Positions 51,468 to 62,197 of a stretch of DNA of 64,000 bases are shown piece after piece; position 1 is the stretch's first letter, and each line of letters opens with the position of its first letter. The DNA is from Viscum album (lineage: Eukaryota; Streptophyta; Magnoliopsida; Santalales; Viscaceae): the NCBI GenBank assembly GCA_963277665.1, contig OY728121.1, forward strand, positions 958,432,097-958,496,096, written 5' to 3'. The translations under genes were made by a program, and so were the position numbers. A model generated the notes under the pieces. The model did not search any database. It saw only the letters and a program-made list of their open reading frames with translations, and was not told the origin of the DNA.

Positions 51468-53394
51468 CGGGTCGTTAAATATTAGTGTTTTCATGTCTTA
51501 TACACTATCAAAAATAATTTTATTATTTTAAAATTGATTGGTGTGACATAATGTTTTTTTAAAATCTATATATAAATAAGAATAAATAAAATCAATTAGT
51601 TGTAATCTTCAATACAAGGATCACTTTTCTATTCTTTTATTTGAAGTAGTATCAACAATATTTGGCCTAAAATAACCCCAATATGAGATTAAACAAGTAA
51701 AAATTTAATTAGTTCATCTACATGAAAAGTTCATGTTTTTTGAAATAACTATAATTTATAATTTATATGATTAAACACCCACGACATACACCATTTAGTA
51801 TCTCACTCGTAGCTTATATATTGAGATCTTGAGGGGTTTTTATGTTACTGCTGGATAATACAACCCTATAAATATTATTTTATTATATGTTCAAATTTAT
51901 CATGTTTTCCTATAATATTTAATTAAAAAATAAATTTAAATGGTTTTATATAAGAATAATTTTTTTAATTCTTAGTAAACAATTACTCAAATTCAAAATT
52001 ATGGAATAAATTCAATTGAATTTTAAATGACCACATCTTTGAATAATTCAATTTTTCTTTATAAATTAAATTTTTATCTGAATAAATAAATGATCACATT
52101 TAAATTATTAATATAATGAAATACATGAACAAAATTTATAAAATAAATTTACACACTTGTTATTATTTTTACAAGGAATGTAATAATAATAAATTAATTT
52201 CCTTTTTAAAAATGTTATTTTCCTAATCATTTTCTTTCCAGGTTACACATTAGTATATTAAAATTATTTTATATTAAATTTATTAATTGAATATGGTAAA
52301 ATTTATTACATTTTTTTAATCCTAATTAAAATATAAATTAGAATGGTCAATTTCATTTTATTCGTAACTATAAGTTACCAAGTTAAAAATTAGTCACACA
52401 TAATAAAGGTTTAATGATGTAAAAATGATAAATCAAAATATAATGTCTCAAAATATCATAATAACTCATATGTAAATGGGTATATGAGAAATTTAGTGAT
52501 TATAAATGAAAATTTCATCTATAATTATCAATTATGGATCCATATTCCTCAAAAAATTCATCTATATTTATATAAAAATTTATTATTTATTGAAATTTAC
52601 TACTCTCGGGAATAAAAGGACCCCTTCCCAAACCCAAATATCCTAACTCATAAAGAATCCTATATTGGTAAAATAATGAAAAATATCCCCCCAATCCACT
52701 TCCCTATATTTTAGAGGTTCTAGTATCACCAAAATAAATATCTATAAAGGTTTATAGTCTTGTCTAAAGGAGAACACCAAAGGAAGAAATAATTATTTCA
52801 ATTGTGTCCATTCACATTTCATTCATCATCCACCTCTTATGAATATATTAAACCCATACTAATAATTATAAATAAAAATATTAAAATAATTAAATGTAAT
52901 TACATTACTATAAGAACTATTATCTATATCCACCAGTTACATTATTAAATGAAAATATTTCTCGTGTTATTGTAGGATCGCCACCATTATGAATGGAATA
53001 TTTTATTTTTCATCACCACCTTAGAAGGATGGTTATAAAAATAGATTTTATATTATAAAGTTAGAAACCCACACTAATCAAATGTAGACATAAGGTAAGC
53101 ATTCTTTTTCTTAATATCAAATCTTGGAGGCATTTTTAATTTTACACAACAATTTACTTTTATATGGCATGAATACATCAATATTGAATTTGAATATAAA
53201 AAAAAATTATATAATTGGGGTTTTAACTTCGATTTAGTCTTTCCATTTTCATTTACAATATATTCATACATTTCTAACATCATAAGGGTTGTATTTAAGT
53301 TCAAATAACATCCTTAAGATATAATATACATTCCTAAAAATCATCCATCAATAATTTATTTCATCCAACATATGATTCACTTATATTAATTTCC
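51468..53394 (+). repeat. E0 integrase tail and start of E0 3' LTR
   Basis: 51473-51500 resembles the E1-type segment LRQYMPNPSHV. An LTR start is suggested at TGTGACATAATG (51542), 1071 bp before a TATA-like GAATAAAAGGACCCC (52610); in the left E0 LTR the same distance is 1063 bp. Sequence after both TATA sites aligns roughly, including the first module (13971 with 52960). However, 51500-51542 is too short for a chromodomain, so the start may be wrong or the tail deleted. Confidence 0.42.
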
Positions 53395-54440
53395 CAAAAT
53401 CCTAAATTTAGTGGGATCTGAGATTCAGCCAATGGCTCTCTCCTGGAACAAGGGTTTGGCCTCCTTGACCAATTCGACATTGTCACCACTTGATCAAAGA
53501 TTTTTCGATCATTATAGGAACTCGGGAGCTTCCATATTATGGCTTCTATAAATGTATTACTCATAAAAGTCATTGATGGGATGATGGATTCTTAAATCCT
53601 ACTCAAGAGAATCATGGTTATATCTTTTGGGTGGCGATTGGAATTATGGTCTTAGCATTGAGGGAGGTTTTTCAAAGGTTACTCAGTGATTATAGTATAC
53701 ATGTAGAGGGTGGTGATCTGGGTCATTTGTGCTCTTTTACCACATAGAGGATCAATGTTGTGAGATGCTTCTATAAACTTATAGATGGAGTATCCTAGTG
53801 TTGGTAATGACAGGTGATGAAACACTAGTTTCTATTTTGTATTTCACAAGTGATTTTAGGTATGTGTAATGGTGGTGTACCATTCTCACTGGTGATGCAT
53901 ATTATGTTATGGGTGTGGGATCCCAAAGGGACTCTAGTGGTGGAGGGGGTATGCATTTTCAGGATGGTTGTGATGAAGATTGGCTTTCTAGGGCTTATTG
54001 ACAACAAGGATAGTGGCTGATAGACAGTGGGGTGGCTGACAATGACCCCGCTTTCAGTGTAGGTTGATGATGAAAAATTTTGGTTGGATATTTTCAATGG
54101 GATAAATAGTCCTTGGACTACAACAAACTGTGGGGTTTTTGTTGAATTTCAGTTCATTTTTGTCCTTGACCACTAGACATTCATGTTATTTCTAGACCAT
54201 CGGGGCCCTTGGGTCTTGATCATTTCTTTGACCAGGACTATTTAATATCGATTTTATGAGTTTTTTCACTTGTTTTGTATCATTGGGATTTTAGGGTTCT
54301 CATTTCCAAGGCTCTGTGTCTGGCCTTTTGTCTTTTATGTGTTCTCCCTTAACCCATTTCACAAAAAATTGTGTTTTTATTATTTCATTTTTAATATAGG
54401 GGCTTATCCTTGACTTGTTTTTGTATATTAAATTTCCACT
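53395..54440. other. Island of higher GC, origin unknown
   Basis: About 1 kb with far more G and C than its neighbours, lying where the E0 LTR should continue, so probably an insertion into it. No family recognised. The plus-strand frame 53577-53744 stays open for 56 codons (contains GYIFWVAIGIMVLALREVFQ) but is bounded by stops. On the minus strand, 53361-53573 (70 codons) and 53825-54097 (90 codons) are open without a known motif. It could be a LINE fragment, a captured gene piece or a young unknown element. No clear terminal repeats, poly-A or target duplication found. Confidence 0.5.
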
Positions 54441-55687
54441 TTCTTATCTAGTGGTTTTAAGTCTTCATGATATTTTACAACCATTTGGTTTAAAATTCAA
54501 CCAAATAGTTTCTTATATGCAGACTTGACCTTATCTCTTATTATTATTCTATGATCATTTTACTCTATATTTCTTTTCATTATATATTTACAATAATAAG
54601 AATTTATATTCTTTAATGATTTTATTTTATCTTTCTATGTTTCATTTGAAATTATATACCACATTCTATAAAGAACCCATTTAATGTTTTCCAAAAGGGT
54701 TATTTTTTAAATTATAAAAAATTTATGAATTCAAACACTTTTTTATTATTTTCTACATGGATCCTTTTTCATAATTTAATTTCAATTATTTATTATCAAT
54801 ATTCCTATTTATGTTTCCCAATAATATCAATGAAAATATTGTTCACCGTTCTCTGAGAATATTTCATTTTAATATTAAATGATATTATTTTAGAATAAGA
54901 AATAAAGGGATTTCAATCTTGTTATTTATATTTTTATCATCTACATCACATTTTTTTTAACTTCATTTAATTTTCAATTAATAAATACATGGAATTATTT
55001 TAAATTAATATTTTTCAATATATTATTTTCTCCCCTTGAAATTTATTTTTTAGAGTGACTTATGATTATATTTTTATAACCATAATATTAAAGCTTTATT
55101 GAAAATTTTATAAAAAAATCCAATTTTTTCTTATAATAATAATAATTTTTTAATATTGGAGCTATATAAAAAGTAATAACTTCAAAATGCTCTTATAGAT
55201 TTATAGTTCACACATCAACGTTTTTGAAATTGTTTTTTCCCAATCACACTTATTCCCTCTCTTTAAAATATTTTCTCCATTATGTATATATTTTTTAATT
55301 TAGTAGATAAATTATATATCACATCCATTGTTTCTATATATATTTTCTAGTACTAGATCATACTAAAAAACTTAATATATATGATGTTATTTTTAATTTT
55401 TCATACCATTAATGTAAATACAATTTTTAATAGGGTAAATAAAGAAAATTCATATACTGGTTATTTTAATATTAGAGTTTATTGATTAATAAGTAATATA
55501 GGTTATGTGTTTCATTGTTTATTTAATTATATATATAATGAATGAGTCAGAATTAATAAGTGATTTATGCGGCATAAATCCATATATACCTTTGATATAT
55601 CATCGGGTCCTACAAGAAAACTAGTTTGGGTATTCGGTTTCAAGACTACCCATTTATATATGTTATCATATAATAAAATCATTTTGG
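54441..55687 (+). repeat. Remainder of E0 3' LTR
   Basis: Very AT-rich. Its position and loose resemblance to the later part of the left E0 LTR (about 15300 with 55600) suggest the LTR continues here until E5 interrupts it. No coding sequence, promoter or structured repeat seen. Confidence 0.3.
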
Positions 55688-58600
55688 TATGTTTATTGGA
55701 GCAGGTGGTAACCTTATTACATTGAATTAAAATACAAGAAATAATATCTCAATGGACTGAATAGGTTAGTAGTCTTGGTGAAATATATACATATCATAAA
55801 TTGAAATTACAATTAAAAAAATTAAAAAAAGTGGTATATTTTGTAATTCTATTATTCCTTATAATGTATCCTACCAAATAATTTTAATTTTTTTTGCATC
55901 TTATTGAAAATAAAACAAAATAAAGGGGTTCAATGAAATTTCTAGTAAGGGTGTGTGTACCGACAAATTAATACTAAATAAATAATAACAATAATAAATA
56001 TGGAAAGTTAAATGACAAAACACATAAAATTTAATCAATAAACATAGAATAATATGGAAGAAATTTATAATGATAAAATAAATCCACTATAATATAGGAA
56101 CCAAACTAACACATGGATATTATAACAAATCAATGAATTACATAGTAAAAAATAACTCATATCAAAATGAAGGATTTTATAATGATGGACATCTAAAACA
56201 TATTATAAAGACCTTCTACAAGACAATTTAAATATTCAGGTAGATTCCCATATAATTTGTCAATTTATTTTTTTCATTAGACATATTTTTTGAATTTAGG
56301 GGCTATCTATAATTGGGACCCATTTATAACATACTAACTCTAATTAATTCTCCATGAAAAAGAGGGAAAACAAAATCAATAGAAGAATTCTAATTGGAAA
56401 ACTAATATACAAAATATTAATACATACCCAAACAAATAAACATAATACTAAACCATCCAGAATAATATATTAAAGGGTAATAAAATTTCATATCCTCAAA
56501 ATATCACATAATAAAAAATCCAAAAACACAATAAGATAGTGGATCATATATAAAACAATGGTTTAATAACATCGATGAATATAAATACTTTTAAAATGAC
56601 ATTAAAATCATTCTTGGTTAAAATAAACATAGAACATTGAATATAATATTTCAAAATAAAATGTTCAATTTTTTTTGTAAATAATTGTTTTTGGAAATAA
56701 TAGTAGATACATTTAAAAAAATATTAAATATTTGGGAGGTTACGAGGGAATAAAATTATGTTTACACTGTACATGTTAAAAAAATATACCATTCCCATTT
56801 TTGGTAAAATCCAAAAGAGAAATGTTTTAAAAACAGAATGAAGTTTCCTATCTAAAAATTTTATAAAGTGAAAAAAATGGGTAAAAATAACTTTAATAAG
56901 TCATTTATTATATTTTTAAATAATCACTTAAATTTTTTTAATAATACATGGTTTTTGATGAAATAATATTTTCAACTAAAAAGATAAATAAAGTCCAATA
57001 TTCTTAAAAATATTTTATCAAACATTTTAATTAATTATTACCAGAGAAATGGTAAATTATTTTAATTATTAATGAATAAATAGGGAGGATAAAATATAAT
57101 ATTTTTATGTTATAAATATTAAATAATTCCCCCTTTGGAGATTTAAAAATAAACATTCCCTAATAATGATGAGAAATTGAAATAATTCACCACCATTTTG
57201 GAAATGTCTAAATCATAAGTTCTATGAAGTAAATAACATTAAATGAATAATTAATTATAATTAAGAGAAATATAAACAAGATATATTATATAAAAAGGGG
57301 TAGTATATACACTACATAAATGAATTATTAGTGAATTTATCTTGTGTCGCATGGAAGAAAATGTGAGATGAGAAACCCTTACAATAGGTTAAACTTCCTT
57401 CAAATGACACAAACCTCCTATAAAATAAATATAGGTTTATTATAATTATATTATATACATATAATAATAAATTTAGAATATGATTTAATTATATACTTTT
57501 ATCTCATTTTTATTTTCAATTATTTGATAAAAGCACCGTTTTAGAAGATAATTACTTCATTTTTCATGTATGTTATTGTTCAATAATTTTTGCACTTCTA
57601 ATTTGATCATTGTCACATTATCTCCAAAATGATAATAATGATGGAAATATTGTATTTTTTTTTTATATCTAATTATAGTAATCTATTAATGTTATATAGG
57701 GAAAATTTATTACACCATTCATGGAGAGAGTAGGTCGTACATACACATGAAGACTGTTTCCATTTTTGACAATGGATTAAACAGAAGTAAAATAAATTTT
57801 AATTTATCATTAAAATGTTATTATTACTTGATATATATAATTTATATATATCAAATATATCTTTATTAATTTCCATGTTAAAATATAATTCGATATATTT
57901 AACATCGTTGTGTAGACGCGATAGTCTCCATGTTCGCATGAGCGACATTATTATTTTTTAAAAAAAAATCAGATTTTAAAAAGGTAAATGAGATATTATA
58001 CCTCCATAAGGACGGTTATGTAATAAAATATCACAAATATTCATTATATTTTTCCTAAATACCTTTCACGTAATGTGTAATTGTAAAACCAATATCATAA
58101 CTTCACAAGGCAGTATTCCTTTGTACCCACGAGAGACATTATCATTTCCCCCCACAAAAAAGAAAGTAAGAAGGTACATGGGATTTCATAATTAAATAAT
58201 TATAAATATTTCATAAATATCCTAAAAATATGTTAAATTAATCATTATATCTATCCTTGAAATTTAGTGGTGGAAAACCAATTACATCGGTTCACGAGGT
58301 GGTATCCCGCTGTACACATGAGTGACAGTTTCATTCCCAATTAGAAGAAATTAGATATGAATTGGGCTTATTAAATTATGAAAATAAAATATAATTATAA
58401 AATATATATATATTTTATTTTATTATCTTATTTTATAGATGTTTTAAAGAGGAAGATGATGAAATAAACCGAATACTCACATTTAATAATTTATTATTTT
58501 CTATAGAAATATGGTTTATGTTCACATCTAAAGAATTCATAGTAGGTATTAATAATTCAATTGGGACTCTAAAATATGAAATAGTATTTAAGGAAGTTAT

Positions 58601-59796
58601 TTGGGTATTTATTGTTTTGATCAAAATGTTTTGGAGGTGTTATGGGGAGGATTGTGGGTGACAATTTATAAGCTAGGGACAGGACATATATTGAATTTTT
58701 GAAAAGATAACGTGACACCCACGTTTTGGTCATGAAAAAAAATAAAAATGAAAAAAATGTTGAATATTAAATATTATAGGATCTAAATATTTCCATAAAA
58801 TGGTATTTGGCTAGTTTTATGTAATTTTTAAACCTTATCTTCCTAGTTCAATCCGGGAAAACCACATTTTTTCCTTTAACAATGATAATTGATTTGTACT
58901 AATTTTTCTATTAATTTTGGTCCAAAATTAATTTTACCTTATTAGATGTTATAATTTATTCTTATTACTACTATGGAATAAATTTTTCCAAATTCAAGTC
59001 ACAGAAGAGGTATAATTCAATTTAATATTATACCGTAGAATAGACGAATGAGCAGCTTTCCAACGATAAATTGTTCATATGTATAGAATGTTTTAATATT
59101 AAAACTAGATAAGAAATTGATTACAATGGGAAAAAATAGTTAATTATTAATATTATTGAAGTAGTTAAATATTATATAAATTTAAAATATTATTTAACAT
59201 TTAAAAAAATTTAATCGAAAATTACATTTTTAAAAAATAATGTTTTTCAAATTTTTATCAGAAGAATATCATTTTATAAAATTCTAAAAAATTAAATAAA
59301 ATAAAAATTTAAAATCTATATATAAAAAATATTTTTTATATTTTAAAATAAATATTCTATATGTGTTAAAATATATTTTTAAATTACATATTCAAAGCAT
59401 TAGAAATCCTCCTCTTCAGAAAAATACCAGTTTTTCAGAAAAAAAATATTTTCCTCTTTAAAATGGTTCTTCATTTTTTAGTAATAAATAAATAAAAATT
59501 TAATTTATTTTAAAAATTATAAAACCATCTATTTTTTATTAATTTACTTATTACTAATTATACTCGCCAAATTAATTGCTAGGTAATAATAATGATTAAA
59601 TAATAATATTTTAATAGATTATCGCTTTTCATTTAAACCCAGTGTTGTATGTATTAAACATTTACAAAGAAGTTCAATTTATTTAGAAAGTATATCATAA
59701 AGTATCAGAGTGTTATATTATCTTCATTTCATGGTGTTACATGTCATACGTGTTATCAAACCTGATTTTCAACTTTTAAAATCATATTTGGTGACA
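55688..59796 (-). repeat. E5 3' LTR
   Basis: The left end is fixed by TTATTACATTGAATT aligning with the E3 block ACATTACATTACATTT. AAATAAAGGGGTTCAATGAA (55915) matches the E3 GGTGAGCTCAAATG block. TATA TTTATAAG at 58665. It ends GGTGACA before TTTTACCCC, as E3 ends GGTGTTACA before TTCTACCCC. Four modules at 57722-58327. Confidence 0.78.
57718..58327 (-). repeat. Four modules ~190 bp apart in E5 3' LTR
   Basis: Cores start near 57722 (TGGAGAGAGTAGGTCGTAC), 57911 (GTAGACGCGATAGTCTCC), 58103 (CACAAGGCAGTATTCC) and 58292 (CACGAGGTGGTATCCC). Each is followed by a GTAC or GTTC patch and GAGCGAC- or GAGTGAC-like ends. Spacings are 189, 192 and 189 bp. E3 has two such units, so unit number varies within the family. 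Confidence 0.7.
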
Positions 59797-59806
59797 TTTT
59801 ACCCCA
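59797..59806 (-). other. E5 polypurine tract, decayed
   Basis: TTTTACCCCA, aligned with TTCTACCCCCC of E3, next to AATTTCATCCATAAAATT, the decayed pre-PPT block. Confidence 0.65.
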
Positions 59807-62187
59807 CTAAATAAATTTCATCCATAAAATTTAATCATTATTTGGGAAAATAAGGGGTTGACATTTGAAAATGAATTTTTTCTAAACTCACATAATAAAA
59901 ATAGTTAATAACACATCATCTTGGTAAGATAAGAAAGGAATTATAATGCTTATCTAGAATAACATATAATTAGGTGTCTACGTCGGAGAACATTTGGGGG
60001 AAATAATGATATGGCCATGGAAGAAAAGAATAAATAATTATATTTAGTGACAAAGACCACTGATTATAGGAAATTAAAGGATTAATTGAAATTTAAGAAC
60101 CTCAAAATCATTAATATTTGACGAGTAAAAAGTTCATTTGTTTCTTCAGATATCAACTTAATTTGAAAAAACTTTTGTTTTGAGATCATTTTCCTCAAGA
60201 TGACTAATAATTTTATTATCATGATAGATAAAAGCAGAAAATATACAATGAGAATATATTTTTATGAAAAATTTCATCCATTGGATGTGATTACACAATG
60301 AAACGTATATCCAAGATGAATTTTATCATATCTAAATCACAACATTTATAATTAATAGATCATAATATCTATAAAATACATCCATGATATTCCTCATATC
60401 TTTCAAAAAACAAAAAACTTTTAGAAAAATTTATCCAATATAATGTATTAATCTCAAATAACTAAATATTAACTCCAAAAATTTATCCTAATCCATTTCA
60501 AAAAATTTTAAAATTAATACTCATCCACAAAATGTTTGACAAAATTCAATTTCCATAAATTCAAAAGGAATGATTGAAATTAATTATCCTATTACCCATA
60601 CAATATAAAGTGGATTATAATTTCACATTCCCAATATTTGTGTAACATTATCACCATTATAACATAATTAAAAAAATACATGCTTTAACAAATAAAATAA
60701 CTGGTTATTAAATATCTTCCATGAATCTAAACGTGCTTTAAAATATTGTAAGGATAATATAAACCACAAATTCACTATCAAATTTCATGGTCACAATTAA
60801 TATCCTAGTAACATAACCTTATAATTATTATGTTAATATTTAGAACATGTCCAGGGTTATGATCCCTCAATTATTTATTTTCATTTAAATATTAAATTTT
60901 AATTGAAACATTTTTCTTGGCCATGGGTACCATTCAACAAATATTCTCAAATCATTAAATAATGAGCAATCCATTACAATAAATTAACATTTCATAATTA
61001 TTATGAGAATAATTTTAATGATAAAATCCTCATATAAAATAAGAATTTAATCCTAGAACAATATCATTTCCCATTATACCCTGTTATTAAACAATCAACT
61101 AGGATTTATCCTCTTATTCCGTAATACCTCTTTCATTTAATACGTAGTACATAATCTATTTATCATCAAAAATAGAAACATTAATCATAAAAAAGATTCA
61201 ATTATCTGCCAGATAATCCCCCTAGAACATAAATTTTCCTAATACCCACACATTCCCTATTTTAAACATTCTACAGTCAGTAAAACCATAGCGATATCAT
61301 TATTCTCATCCTTTATGTTAACCAATATTCTCATTTTTCCCTAAAAACTACTTTATTTGAGTTCTTTAATTCCACATAGATTATATTTTCCAATTCCTAT
61401 GAGACACTCTCCATGGTTTCTCTTTCACATTTATGACATGAAGTATGTTGAGCCTTCTTTCCTCTATGGTGTCCACTACTCGGGTTCTTATTGGAATCCA
61501 TCATTATCTTCTTTAGGGATTCTAGTAGTTTTTTAATGTCAATTTTCATATTCATATATCATTACAAAAAATCAAGAATAATCACTATATCATTCATCCT
61601 AATCACCGTCCCATTTGTTTTCTCATCAATAAATTGTCTCTTGAATTCAATGTTAACCCAACTACATCATGTTCAATAATTAAATTAAACCAAAAATCAC
61701 AGTGTAAGAAAAAATAATCATAGAGGGAAATTTCATAGTCATGATGAATCATTTATAGGATGTATAAATATTGAATAGGTATTTTAAATATATGATACCT
61801 TGGGTTTAACATATCTTATTTGTGGTTCTGATCGATTCAAATCCTTTATGGTGTTTTTTAATGAAAATTAGAACTAAATGAACAGTATCCAAAAGGATTT
61901 TCAAAATAATTTCACACTAAGGATCATTGTTATGTACAAGGTAATACTGGAGTCAATATTGATTAACCTTTTTTAGAGTTATTACCATGATTTACATCTG
62001 TGCTGGAACAAGATCCACTTATAATATCCAGACAAGAATTTATTTCAATGATAAACAACATAATTTATTCCTTACTAAAAATTTAGGAAGTTCTTGTATA
62101 ATTATAATAAATTTATTTCTTTGGTTTATATTCCATGATCGATGTCTTTATAAATCTATTTCTATTGGTTTCAACTAAAATACCTTT
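59807..62187 (-). pseudogene. gag: E5 interior with gag zinc-knuckle remnant
   Basis: 59830-61200 aligns in patches with the E3 filler and has no coding signal. 61250-61500 aligns with the E3 nucleocapsid stretch. On the minus strand CHKCERETMES (about 61430-61400) keeps the two Cys that are damaged in E3, and the following FPPLW-like lysine-rich part matches the E3 GKKVQFPLC segment. Frames are broken, and no capsid domain is seen between there and the PBS (about 630 bp). Confidence 0.6.
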
Positions 62188-62196
62188 GATACTAAT
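62188..62196 (-). other. E5 primer binding site, decayed
   Basis: TGATACTAA, one change from TGATACCAA of E3, next to the leader block GGTTTCAACTAAAATACCTT, which aligns with E3 GGTTGACTAAACCTTTCC. Confidence 0.72.
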
Positions 62197-62197
62197 A

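Noticed and set aside
53361..54097. Host gene exons on the minus strand (70- and 90-codon frames)
   Set aside because: No recognisable domain, no clear splice pattern and stops in between; kept only as an unexplained island.
57718..58327. CRISPR-like or simple satellite array
   Set aside because: The units are diverged ~190-bp LTR segments with conserved cores, present in plant retroelement LTRs; there are no short identical repeats with unique spacers.
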